Shown here one piece after another: positions 27,589 through 36,234 of a stretch of DNA of 60,908 nt. The stretch covers positions 1-60,908 of the forward strand of contig QALA01000021.1 in assembly GCA_003343565.1 (NCBI GenBank), read 5' to 3'. The notes under the pieces are model-generated. The model saw only the letters and a program-made list of their open reading frames with translations, made no database searches and had not been told where the DNA came from. Position 1 is the stretch's first letter; every line of letters starts with the position of its first letter. Position numbers and translations under genes: made by a program. This stretch comes from Verrucomicrobiota bacterium (GTDB lineage Bacteria > Verrucomicrobiota > Verrucomicrobiia > Opitutales > Intestinicryptomonadaceae).

Positions 27589-28854
27589 TCATGCGGAGAG
27601 CCAGTAGAGCGCCAAATAGTAAATCGCCGCCTGTCCCGCGATTTTGTCAAATTCCACCGCCTCAAGCAAACCGCGAACGAGCTCGCGCTCCCGATCGGAC
27701 ATTTTCCCGCCGTACGCAACGACCATTCCCGCGTATGCCGGAGCTTCCGAAACAAACCAGACGCTGCGCCACTTTTTCCGCTCGGCCGCGCCCTCCTCTC
27801 CGCCGGTTTCGCGCCAGTCGGGGGCAAGCATGTACTTCGTCGAATCGGGCAACGCCTCCCAGCGTTTGAGCGCGGGCAAGAGCCGCCTTACCCCCAGCGC
27901 CTTGGACTTTTCCAAAATCTCCAGGCACCGCATTCTCGTCCGCGCGTCCGGAGCCAGTTCCGAAATCAGACTTATCGACAAGTGCATCTGCCAATGCGCC
28001 CACGGCGCGACCCTATCGGAAAAGTTGAAGCTTTGTTCGACAGCCGTGGCGGCGTATTTTTCGTATTCGCGCAGATATTTTTCGTCCTTCGAGACCTCGT
28101 ATGCGGCAATGTAAACCATCGGCAGTCTAGCGGCTTCGTGGGGTGCGACCTCCCACATTTTGGAAAGCGCGGCCCCGCGCGGCTGAAGCTTTCCGTCGGC
28201 GTCCAGAAAATTGTAGCCGTTTTCGGGCTTCACGGTGCGCATTTGGTGGTCGGCAATCGCGCAGAGCAGGCGCGCGGCTTTAGACTTGCCGGAATCCGAA
28301 GAAAGGCGGTTGCGCCAGTACAAAAACGCCGCGTTCACCGCCTCTGTCACCTGATCGCGCGACGATACGGGATAGCGGCTGGCGGCGTCGAACGGGCTTT
28401 TCCCCCTGAGGACAAAGCCGGGATTGGCGTGTTCCATGACGCAGTTCCAAATTCCGTCGAAAATTTTTGCCGCGGCAGCCGCAAGGGAAGGCTCCGACGT
28501 CGCGCCGTATCTGGCGAGGGTTGCGATCATCATTATATCGGCGTTTATCGCGGCGTTTTCCATGCCCGTGCCGTACCCCATCGGGTTGGGAATATTCCGG
28601 CTTATTTCGTAGGGAGTGGGAAAATACTTGAACTGTTCTCCGTCTTCCCGCGAATTTAAATAGTCGTAAAACATCGACGTCTTGGGAGAGTAAAAATGTT
28701 TCCACAACATTTTCCATGCAGTTTCCGCCTTTTTATCCGCCGTTTCCGCGGCACAGGCAAAGCATGCGCCGGCCGCAAAAAATGCCGAAGCAAGGAAAAA
28801 GGCGAAAAGCCTTTTAAATATTTTTTCAGATCTTTCGAAGCGAGCCGACTTCAT
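27589..28854 (-). CDS. Secreted putative glycosidase of six-hairpin type
   Basis: A 421-residue signal-peptide protein (FFLASAFFAAGACFACAAE, cut near residue 36). The body has repeated helical hairpins with aromatic clusters: YDYLNSREDGEQFKYFPTPYE near the N terminus, GYGTGMENAAINADIMM (about 88-104), and an APDWRETGGEEG loop late on. This resembles (alpha/alpha)6-barrel proteins of polysaccharide breakdown, but I cannot assign a CAZy family. GMENAAIN is a likely active-site region. The start is ATG 28854 so that the signal peptide is near the N terminus; an in-frame ATG at 28935 is less likely. It stands alone, convergent with the UDG gene. Confidence 0.7.
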   Translation of the reverse strand: MKSARFERSEKIFKRLFAFFLASAFFAAGACFACAAETADKKAETAWKMLWKHFYSPKTSMFYDYLNSREDGEQFKYFPTPYEISRNIPNPMGYGTGMENAAINADIMMIATLARYGATSEPSLAAAAAKIFDGIWNCVMEHANPGFVLRGKSPFDAASRYPVSSRDQVTEAVNAAFLYWRNRLSSDSGKSKAARLLCAIADHQMRTVKPENGYNFLDADGKLQPRGAALSKMWEVAPHEAARLPMVYIAAYEVSKDEKYLREYEKYAATAVEQSFNFSDRVAPWAHWQMHLSISLISELAPDARTRMRCLEILEKSKALGVRRLLPALKRWEALPDSTKYMLAPDWRETGGEEGAAERKKWRSVWFVSEAPAYAGMVVAYGGKMSDRERELVRGLLEAVEFDKIAGQAAIYYLALYWLSA

Positions 28855-29426
28855 TCTTCCGCCGTTAAAAAGTTGCGCCGTTAAACAAAGAGGCAAAGAA
28901 AAAACCGCGCGCCCAGCGCATTGAAAATTCCGCAAGGCGCGCGCGATTTCGATTCTTCCCCTTCCGCATAGTTTGACTTTTTAAAACGGCGCGCCCAATG
29001 CGCAATAAAAAAACGTCTTTATGGCGGACGGACCGCCTATCGGCCGCAATCGCTTTTTCTTTTCCGCCGAAAGACGATGCGCGGCAAAAGCCGCGCGACA
29101 CGCAACTGCCGCAACGCGCGTTTGAATCCGCAGTGAGGACTGTGCAATTACAGCGGCAAAACCGCCCCGTCGCGCCCGGCAAAGCGCGCAAGTTTTTTAC
29201 AATTCAAAGCGGCCGAAACTAACCCGTGCGACCGATTCGGCCGCACAATGCTCAAACAGCCCCCCCTTCGGCAAGTCCGAGCCAAATTCCGCAAAGCTCG
29301 CGCGAATCCGCGCAAAAGGCCGCAACCGTCGTCGCTGCGGTCGCATTCAATTTGACGCGCCTCGCCGGGCAACCTCTGCCGGAAGACGGAATTTTTGCGG
29401 CAATTTATGCCTATCTTCGGAGCGCG
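28855..29426. other. Gene-free spacer
   Basis: Lies between the greA stop and the glycosidase start, both on the minus strand. Only short, unlike open frames are present. The glycosidase promoter should lie here. No RNA gene, repeat or clear terminator was found. Confidence 0.4.
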
Positions 29427-31454
29427 CTACTTGGCGACGTCCACATACCTCTTTATGTTCTGAATCGTCCAAAGAGTGATGTGGCCGTTGATGTCCGTCT
29501 GCGCGGTCTCGCCGACCTTCTTGTCCAAGAGAGCCTGCGCGAGGGGAGTGCGGTAGGAGAAAATGTTTTTCTGAGTGTCGCTGTCCCACGCGCCGAGAAT
29601 CGTGCACGTCAGCGTCTCTCCCTTGTCCGTAGTCAAATCTACGACGGAACCGATTGAAACGGCCTTGTCCGTCGCGTCGGTAAAATCGATGACGTCGGCG
29701 ATTGCGATTTCCCTCTCCAGAAGCGCGCGGCGCGCCGTGAGGGTTTCGTCGTGCTCGCGCGCCATTTTGTATTCCGAATTTTCGCGCAAGTCCCCAAGTT
29801 CGCGGGCGGCCTCGATGGCCTTTTTGCTCTCCGGAAGCTGGTTTTTGACGATGTCTTCCAGTTCCTCGCGCCGGGCCTGCATGCTCCAGACCGAAACGAA
29901 TATGCGCTTCTCCTTGGCGTCGGACTTGGAGGCCACAAGGCTTTGAACGGCCGGGAACATCTTGATTATGCGCGCAAGTATGGACTTCTTGTTCAGCTCC
30001 TCGAAGCCCTGATTGAGCAGCAGCGTCTGCGCCAAGTCGCGCGCGGTTTCGGCGGTGGAGTTTTTCAGCATGTCCCTGACCAGATCGCGGTCTTCGCTGA
30101 GAGCGTCGGCAAGGGGTATGCGGGCGGTGCTCACGACCGTTTCGCGCTGGAGAGCCTCGTCGTCGACGGCCGCCAAAAGCGCACTCAAAAGCTCCTGGTT
30201 TATGAGGCCCTCAAGTATGTCCGCGTATTTGGATTCGTTGCGGTTTTTTACTATCCAAAGTATGACGGAACCGCGCAAAGTCTGCTCCTCAAGCCACCTC
30301 TCAAGGCAGCTCTTTATGAGTTGGCGCGAAGTGATCCCCTTGCCGTCGTCGGAAATCTCCTCCCCCTTGACAAAGTGCGACTCGCGCGAATCGTCCCAAC
30401 TCAAAAGGAAGTCCACGCACTCTTTCGTAAAGCGGCCCTCGCTGTTTTTCAGCAGGCTTATTATTTTGTCGCGCCAATCCGTGGTGTAAATGCGGGTGAT
30501 GAGGTCCAAAAAGCGCTCCAAATAGGAGGAGGGAAGGTTTCTGGCCAGCTCGTTGAGGCCCTCGTTCGGATCGCGCTCGACGCAGGCGGCGATGATGTCC
30601 TTGCTTCGCGGCGCTATTTCCTCAACCTTGGACTCCTCTCCAGGGTACAAATAGCGGACCAGATTGTTGCGCACCCAAATGCCGTGCAGGCGGTCGGCGT
30701 CGTTGAGCGAGCGAGCGTTCTTGATGGCCTCGGTAAGTTCGTCCTTAATTTTGGGAAGCTCCGACTTTATCTCCTCAACGCTGTCCGCGGTCGCAACCTT
30801 GTACAGCCGCTCGGCCAAAAGTATCTTCTTCTTGGGTTCGCGATTCAGGAAGTATTCGCGCAAAACCTCCTGTTCGGGCTTCATCTCGTCCTCTTTTTCG
30901 CGCAGGAAGTAGGACTCGTTCTTCGCCTTCGGGCACGCCACCCGCGGATCGCGGAAAAGCGCCTCTTTGGCCTTGTTCCACCATGCCCTATACGCCTTTT
31001 CGGCCGCCTTGTTCTGCTTGGCAAACTGCGCCTCGGAAACGCCCTCGGTATTAATCGGCTTGTACCCGAAAAGCTGCTTCATCAGATTCTCAAGCTCTAT
31101 GGAGCTCGCGGTGCGGTCGGCCTTCTTCTCAAGGTATTTGACCACAAATTCGGCGGCGTCGGACTTCATCTGGCTCTCAAGAGCCGCCCGATCCGTGCGG
31201 TAACGCACCAGAAGGCTGTCTTCGGGAAGTATCTCTATCTTGTCCACGCAGAAGACGGGATCCATCATGTGGCCCTCTTTGCCCTCAAAATCTATCACCA
31301 GTTTTCCGGCGTCGGCGTCGAAGTTTCGGATTTTTCCGAATCCCCAGCTGCCGTGCAGACAGTAGGCGCCGTCGGCCATGGCTTCGAGTTTTTCGCGCTT
31401 GCCGCGAAGTTTCGGATTTTTGGCGATGATTTTGTCAATGGATTCTGAATTCAT
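29427..31454 (-). CDS. greA: Giant GreA-family transcription elongation factor
   Basis: Rescues backtracked RNA polymerase by stimulating transcript cleavage. Ordinary GreA has about 158 residues; this protein has 675. The GreA part is the last ~150 residues: coiled-coil with the acidic tip ELGDLRENSEY (552-562), then the FKBP-like C-terminal domain. The preceding ~500 residues are helical and charged, with an N-terminal segment (GSWGFGKIRNFDADAGKLVIDFEGKEG context, about 35-60) resembling a small beta domain. Similar long GreA proteins occur in Chlamydiae and Verrucomicrobia. The function of the extension is not known to me. Confidence 0.9.
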   Translation of the reverse strand: MNSESIDKIIAKNPKLRGKREKLEAMADGAYCLHGSWGFGKIRNFDADAGKLVIDFEGKEGHMMDPVFCVDKIEILPEDSLLVRYRTDRAALESQMKSDAAEFVVKYLEKKADRTASSIELENLMKQLFGYKPINTEGVSEAQFAKQNKAAEKAYRAWWNKAKEALFRDPRVACPKAKNESYFLREKEDEMKPEQEVLREYFLNREPKKKILLAERLYKVATADSVEEIKSELPKIKDELTEAIKNARSLNDADRLHGIWVRNNLVRYLYPGEESKVEEIAPRSKDIIAACVERDPNEGLNELARNLPSSYLERFLDLITRIYTTDWRDKIISLLKNSEGRFTKECVDFLLSWDDSRESHFVKGEEISDDGKGITSRQLIKSCLERWLEEQTLRGSVILWIVKNRNESKYADILEGLINQELLSALLAAVDDEALQRETVVSTARIPLADALSEDRDLVRDMLKNSTAETARDLAQTLLLNQGFEELNKKSILARIIKMFPAVQSLVASKSDAKEKRIFVSVWSMQARREELEDIVKNQLPESKKAIEAARELGDLRENSEYKMAREHDETLTARRALLEREIAIADVIDFTDATDKAVSIGSVVDLTTDKGETLTCTILGAWDSDTQKNIFSYRTPLAQALLDKKVGETAQTDINGHITLWTIQNIKRYVDVAK

Positions 31455-31494
31455 AAATTTGCCTTGAATTTTGCGTCCGGCCGAATATACGCCT

Positions 31495-32853
31495 ATGCGA
31501 AAAATGGAAACCCCGTCTGAATTTGCAGACTTCGGCGGCCAAATGTGCGCCCTCGACGTTGTGCTTGCCTACGAAAACACCCCGTCGAAAGCCGACGAGA
31601 TATTATCCGCGCATTTTTATTTATCTCCCAAATACAAAGGATATTCACGAATTTGTCAATTTATCTTTTTAACTCTTTTGCGCAATCTTTCGCTATTAAA
31701 TGCGGCTATAAAAAATTTTTCCCCGCGGCCGCCGCGAAAAAAACTTAAAGCTCTTCTTTTGGCGGCTGCGGCGGAGTGTCTGGCGGGCGAAAATAAAAAG
31801 GCCGCGCAAGTGTCGCACGCGTGGGTCGGGGCGGCAAAAAGGCTGTTCTCGCCGGCCGAGGCAAAGTTCGTCAACGCGTTTTTGCGAAAATTTCCGGAGT
31901 TTGTCGACGCCGTTTGGAGGCTCGAAGATTCGCCGGAGAATCTGGAATTAAAGTACGGCTGTCCCGCTTGGCTTGCAAAGCGTTGGATCGGACAGTTCGG
32001 AATCGGCGCGGCTTTGAAAATTCTGCGCCTGTCGCAACGCCCGTCGAGAGTTTTCTTCAGAAAGTCGCGGCTTGCTGAGGCCGATGCGCAGTTTTCAAAT
32101 TTTGCAAATTATTTTGAAAACTCGAAATTCGAAAACTTTTACGCCCTGAAATCCGGAAATTGGGAGAAAGTTTCGCATCTATTGCAAACGCCGTATTTTT
32201 ACGTTCAGGATCCGTCAACTTCAAGGGGACCGAAAATGTTGGCGCCGTCAGCCGGAAAATCGTATTTAGACCTGTGTGCGGCCCCCGGAGGAAAATCGAG
32301 ACTCATTGCGGACTTGATGCTGGAGGACTTTGCCCGCCGCAACGCAAATGCAAACGCTTTGCGGCGTTTCGAAGGAACGTTGGTATCGGTAGACTGCGGA
32401 AAAAAACGAATGGAATTGCTCGGCGAAAACATGTCAAAGTCGCTCTTGAAAAGCGCGGTTTTGGTCGAGTGCGATTTGCTTGGGGAATCCTTGGAGGAAA
32501 AACTCGACGACGCCGGCATTCAAACGCCTTTCGACGGAGTGTTTCTCGACGCTCCGTGCTCGAATACGGGAGTTTTGCGGAGGCGTCCGGACGCGCGCTG
32601 GAGGCTGTCCGAAAGCGACATATCAAACTGCAAAAAAATTCAGTCCGAAATGCTGAAAAAAGCCGCGAAATTCGTCCGGCCGGGCGGAAAAATGCTGTAT
32701 TCGACATGCTCCGTAGAACGCGCCGAAAACGAGGAAAACGTCGGGGAATTTCTCGAAGCGTTTCCGGAATTTAGGCTTGTTTGCGGACAGACGTTTCTCC
32801 CGGAGGAGGAAGCCGACGGCTGCGGGGCGTTTTTGTTGGAAAAAAAACTTTGA
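31495..32853 (+). CDS. RsmB-like rRNA/RNA cytosine-C5 methyltransferase
   Basis: SAM-dependent m5C methyltransferase of the NOL1/NOP2/Sun class, 452 residues. The N-terminal ~200 residues look like the NusB-like RNA-binding domain of RsmB. The catalytic domain has the SAM motif CAAPGGKS, the DAPCSNTGVLRRRPDARWR block with the catalytic cysteine region, and YSTCSV with the second cysteine. I prefer ATG 31495; a TTG at 31471 and an ATG at 31504 are alternatives. It diverges from greA with a 40-bp gap. RsmB is the closest named member, but other RNA targets are possible. Confidence 0.88.
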   Translation: MRKMETPSEFADFGGQMCALDVVLAYENTPSKADEILSAHFYLSPKYKGYSRICQFIFLTLLRNLSLLNAAIKNFSPRPPRKKLKALLLAAAAECLAGENKKAAQVSHAWVGAAKRLFSPAEAKFVNAFLRKFPEFVDAVWRLEDSPENLELKYGCPAWLAKRWIGQFGIGAALKILRLSQRPSRVFFRKSRLAEADAQFSNFANYFENSKFENFYALKSGNWEKVSHLLQTPYFYVQDPSTSRGPKMLAPSAGKSYLDLCAAPGGKSRLIADLMLEDFARRNANANALRRFEGTLVSVDCGKKRMELLGENMSKSLLKSAVLVECDLLGESLEEKLDDAGIQTPFDGVFLDAPCSNTGVLRRRPDARWRLSESDISNCKKIQSEMLKKAAKFVRPGGKMLYSTCSVERAENEENVGEFLEAFPEFRLVCGQTFLPEEEADGCGAFLLEKKL

Positions 32854-32880
32854 GCGGAAATTTTGGGGCGTTCCGAATTT

Positions 32881-33205
32881 AATTATTCATCACTGCCATG
32901 TATTGCAAATATCGGCGATGCTTTGCATTTCCTTTGCGCTCTTTTTTGCAAGAGGCGGGCGAACGCGAATGCAACCCGTAAATAAAAAGAATATTTTATA
33001 AGAAAATATAAAGTAATAATTATTCATTATTGTCACGCATTGCAAATGCCAGTAATACCTTGCATTTTTTTTGCAAAAAGCAAACGACCGCAAATGCGAC
33101 TTATAAAATGGAAAGACTATTTTATGAGAAAATATAAAATAATTTTTAATTACTCGCTACTACTATGCATTGCGAATATCGGCAATAACTTTTCAACGCA
33201 TTGAA
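32881..33205. repeat. Three imperfect tandem repeats of about 130-137 bp
   Basis: Copies begin at 32881, 33018 and 33148 with AATTATTCAT or AATTACTCGC, followed by a GCATTGCAAAT-like word and a TTTTATRAGAAAATATAAA segment; the third copy is partial. The first copy contains the perfect inverted repeat ATATTTT-5-AAAATAT (32991-33009), and the second keeps most of it. Confidence 0.75.
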
Positions 33206-33324
33206 AATTAAGCCGATACACTTTGTGAGTTTTGTTAAAAAATTGTTTTGTCAACGTTAGAAGAGCGGGCGATATTCGCATTTTTACAATTATTTGTCGA
33301 AGGATTCACACGTTTTTCATACTG

Positions 33325-33344
33325 TTATTTACAAGTTATTCACA
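33325..33344 (+). promoter_or_regulatory. Pair of DnaA-box-like 9-mers
   Basis: TTATTTACA (33325-33333) and TTATTCACA (33336-33344) lie head-to-tail, 11 bp apart start to start. The second matches the consensus TTATNCACA exactly; the first has one mismatch. A third, poorer match lies at 33302. Two or three boxes are fewer than most origins carry. Confidence 0.4.
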
Positions 33345-33911
33345 TGGCAAAGCGGCAAAGATGAATTTTTTTATGGCGTCGTCAGAATTTGCGTTTTAAC
33401 CGATGTTTTTGAATTTTTTTTAGCAAAATCGATTGCGATTTTTAGTCCGGCTCGGTTCGGTAAGTCTTGCCGAATTTTGCAAATACAGTATTCGTGCGGC
33501 GGCGGAATCGCTCTTGAATCGCTTCATTTTTTGTTTGGAACAATGGCGAATGCGGTCTTTTGACGGTTTTTTTAGTTTAAAAAATCGGCTTGTTTTGCGC
33601 GCGGCTTTCCGGCCGGCTTTCGCCGCGAAGCCCTATTGCCGCTCATACGATTGAAAAAAGACTTTTTCCGCTGCCTCCATTTTCATTTTTTAGCTGAAAG
33701 CGGGCGAAAATTGTTGCAAAAATTAAAAGGCGGGTTGAATATACGCCTAAATAATTGCTATCATAGGGGAATGTTTTTCAAAGCCTCGCAAGTCGCTTGC
33801 GGTAAATTTTCCGCATAAGAGCCGCATTTTTGCAAGTCTTTGCGGGAAGGGGCGCGAAAAACGTTCAGCCTATTGCCGCGGCGATTTTTTCAATTAAACA
33901 GTGCATTAAAT

Positions 33912-34358
33912 ATGGGAACTTACAAAGATATATTGGGGGCTTACGAACCCAAGAGGGAGTATCTTGTCGGCGCCATGCAGGACATTCAGGAGCGCGACGG
34001 CTACATTTCCCCGCAGGCCATATCGGAAGCCGCCGAATATTTTTCAATATCGAAATCCGATATATACTCCGTCGTTAGTTTTTACGCCCAGTTCAAATTT
34101 CGGAAACCGGGGCGTCACGTAATCAAGGTGTGCAAGGGGACGGCCTGCCATGTGCGCGGGTCGGGCTCGCTGCTGTCGGCTCTTGAGGAACGCTTGAAAA
34201 TAAAAGAGGGGGAGACCACGCCGGACGGCGCCGTCAGCCTTGAGCGCGTCGCGTGTCTCGGCGCTTGCGCGCTTGCTCCGGCGATTGTGGTGGACGACAA
34301 GGTTCACGCGCGTCTAACGCTTCCCGAACTTGAAAAAATTCTCAAGGAGCTTAAGTAG
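33912..34358 (+). CDS. NuoE/HydC/StnA-like [2Fe-2S] subunit
   Basis: First subunit of a cytoplasmic NADH/ferredoxin redox complex. The 148-residue thioredoxin-fold protein carries the [2Fe-2S] ligands Cys74, Cys79, Cys115 and Cys119 in the pattern typical of the 24-kDa subunit (CKGTAC and CLGAC). The helical N-terminal bundle seen in NuoE is present. The ATG at 33912 follows AT-rich sequence without a ribosome binding site. It is followed 1 bp after its stop by the NuoF-like gene. No complex I membrane subunits are nearby, so this is not respiratory complex I. Confidence 0.92.
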   Translation: MGTYKDILGAYEPKREYLVGAMQDIQERDGYISPQAISEAAEYFSISKSDIYSVVSFYAQFKFRKPGRHVIKVCKGTACHVRGSGSLLSALEERLKIKEGETTPDGAVSLERVACLGACALAPAIVVDDKVHARLTLPELEKILKELK

Positions 34359-34359
34359 C

Positions 34360-36216
34360 ATGGAAATTTTAAAGGATTTTAGGGAGTCGGCGAAGTCCGT
34401 TTGGAAGGAGTTTAGCGACGGCTCGAAAACCCGCATTCTCGTCGGAGCCGCGACTTGCGGGCGCGCGGCGGGGGCGTCCGCCCTGATGGACGAGATAAAA
34501 AGGGAGTGCGAGAATCTCGGAATTTCCGACAAGGTAGACCTGCACGAAACCGCGTGCATAGGACTTTGCTATGCGGAGCCTCTGGTCGAGATAAAGTCGC
34601 CGGGGGCTCCTTCCGTCTTGTATTCCAAAGTTTCGCCGAAAGACGTTCCCGTTTTGGTGGGCGAACACGTCGCCGGGGGCCGTCCGGTCGTCTCCAAGGC
34701 GGAGGCGGCGATGTCCGAGGAGCCTTACGAGGGGATAATTCCCTTTAAGGAGCATCCGATGATAAAGCTCCAGCGCAGGATAGTTCTGCGCAACTGCGGG
34801 GTGATAGATCCGGCCAGCTTTGAGCACTACGTGGCGCGCGGCGGATACGAGGGGTTTGAGCGCGCGCTCTCGATGAAGCCGGAGGACGTGATAGAGGAGG
34901 TCAAGGCCAGCGGGCTGCGCGGGCGCGGCGGGGCGGGATTCTCCACGGGAATGAAGTGGGGGTTTGCGCGGGCGTCGCAGTCGAAGGACAAGTATATAAT
35001 ATGCAATGCCGACGAGGGCGATCCCGGCGCGTTCATGGATCGCTCGGTTTTGGAGGGCGATCCGCACAGCGTAATAGAGGGCATGATGATAGCCGCCTAC
35101 GCGATAGGCGCGAACCGCGGTTATATTTACGTGCGTTCGGAATATCCGCTGGCCATAGAGCGGCTGAGGCTGGCCATAGGGCAGGCCGAGCGCGCGGGGC
35201 TTCTCAAGAGGGAGCTTCCCGGAGGATTCAGCTTTGAAATAAAGATAAAGAAGGGGTCGGGGGCGTTTGTCTGCGGCGAGGAGACGTCGCTGATGGCGAG
35301 CATCGAGGGCGTCCGCGCAATGCCGCGCCCGAAGCCGCCGTTCCCGGCGGTTAGCGGACTTTTCAAGAAGCCGACCAACATAAACAACGTCGAAACGCTC
35401 GCCGCGGTAAGCTCCATAATGCGCGATGGGGCGGCTTCTTACGCCGCCCTCGGCTCGGAGAAGAGCAAGGGCACAAAGACGTTTTCGCTCGCGGGGAAAA
35501 TCGAGCGCACCGGGCTGATAGAAGTTCCGCTGGGGACGCGCCTGGGCGACATCATAGAAAAGATAGGCGGCGGCTGTTCGGACGGCAAGGCGTTCAAGGC
35601 CGTCCAGACCGGCGGGCCTTCCGGCGGCTGCCTCACGAAGGAGCATTTCGACCTCCCGGTGGACTACGAAAACTTGGGAGCGGCCGGCTCAATCATAGGT
35701 TCGGGCGGCATGGTCGTGATGAACGAGGACTCGTGCATGGTGGAGGTTGCAAAGTACTTTGTCAACTTTACCGAGAGCGAGTCTTGCGGGAAGTGCGTTC
35801 CGTGCAGAATGGGGACGCAGCACTGCCACAGGCTGTTGGAAAAAATCACCTCCGGCGAAGGGGAGATGGAGGACATAGAGAGGCTGAAGAAAATCGCCTT
35901 TACCATGAAGCAGTCGTCGCTGTGCGGGCTTGGGCAGACGGCCCCGAATCCCATTTTGACGACGCTGAAATACTTTGAGGACGAATACGTCGCGCACATA
36001 AAAGACAAGAAGTGTCCGGCAAAGGCGTGTTCCAAGATGGTCCGCTTTTCGGTTGACGCTCAAAAGTGCAGGGGCTGTACGATGTGCGCGCGCGCGTGTC
36101 CTACCGGCGCCGCCGCGGGCTCGCCGAAAAAGGTCCATTCGATAGACGGCGAAAAATGCATATCCTGCGGCGCGTGCTATCAGGCGTGCCGTTTTGGGGC
36201 AATCATAAGGGCATAA
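34360..36216 (+). CDS. NuoF/HydB/StnB-like NADH-FMN iron-sulfur subunit
   Basis: A 618-residue soluble subunit. In order: an N-terminal thioredoxin-like [2Fe-2S] domain (Cys33, Cys66, Cys70 visible), the FMN/NADH-binding core with GRGGAGFSTGMKW (188-200) and NADEGDPGAFMDR (216-228), the 51-kDa cluster motif ESCGKCVPCRMG near residue 475, and a C-terminal 2[4Fe-4S] ferredoxin domain (CRGCTMCARACP and CISCGACYQAC, about 563-605). This exact layout is that of bifurcating HydB and StnB, longer than NuoF at both ends. AAGGAG precedes the ATG. The C-terminal ferredoxin domain suggests direct exchange with soluble ferredoxin. Confidence 0.93.
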   Translation: MEILKDFRESAKSVWKEFSDGSKTRILVGAATCGRAAGASALMDEIKRECENLGISDKVDLHETACIGLCYAEPLVEIKSPGAPSVLYSKVSPKDVPVLVGEHVAGGRPVVSKAEAAMSEEPYEGIIPFKEHPMIKLQRRIVLRNCGVIDPASFEHYVARGGYEGFERALSMKPEDVIEEVKASGLRGRGGAGFSTGMKWGFARASQSKDKYIICNADEGDPGAFMDRSVLEGDPHSVIEGMMIAAYAIGANRGYIYVRSEYPLAIERLRLAIGQAERAGLLKRELPGGFSFEIKIKKGSGAFVCGEETSLMASIEGVRAMPRPKPPFPAVSGLFKKPTNINNVETLAAVSSIMRDGAASYAALGSEKSKGTKTFSLAGKIERTGLIEVPLGTRLGDIIEKIGGGCSDGKAFKAVQTGGPSGGCLTKEHFDLPVDYENLGAAGSIIGSGGMVVMNEDSCMVEVAKYFVNFTESESCGKCVPCRMGTQHCHRLLEKITSGEGEMEDIERLKKIAFTMKQSSLCGLGQTAPNPILTTLKYFEDEYVAHIKDKKCPAKACSKMVRFSVDAQKCRGCTMCARACPTGAAAGSPKKVHSIDGEKCISCGACYQACRFGAIIRA

Positions 36217-36234
36217 CACGGACATAATACGGAC

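Larger units (their letters stand above)
32854..33911. other. AT-rich 1-kb gap with tandem repeats and DnaA-box-like sites; possible origin
   Basis: No gene is supported here. From 32881 to about 33205 there are three imperfect tandem copies of a ~130-137-bp unit. After them, 33302-33344 contains three 9-mers on one strand that resemble DnaA boxes: GGATTCACA (33302), TTATTTACA (33325) and TTATTCACA (33336), the last an exact fit to TTATNCACA. The DNA is strongly AT-rich compared with its surroundings. This is compatible with a replication origin but is not proof. Between 33350 and 33911 I see only short unlike frames. Confidence 0.5.

Noticed and set aside
29751..31448. A 565-codon plus-strand open frame
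   Set aside because: Antisense to greA; no family resemblance and no start signal.
33294..33563. An 89-codon plus-strand frame in the AT-rich gap
   Set aside because: It starts at a non-ATG codon over the DnaA-box-like sites and lacks a ribosome binding site.
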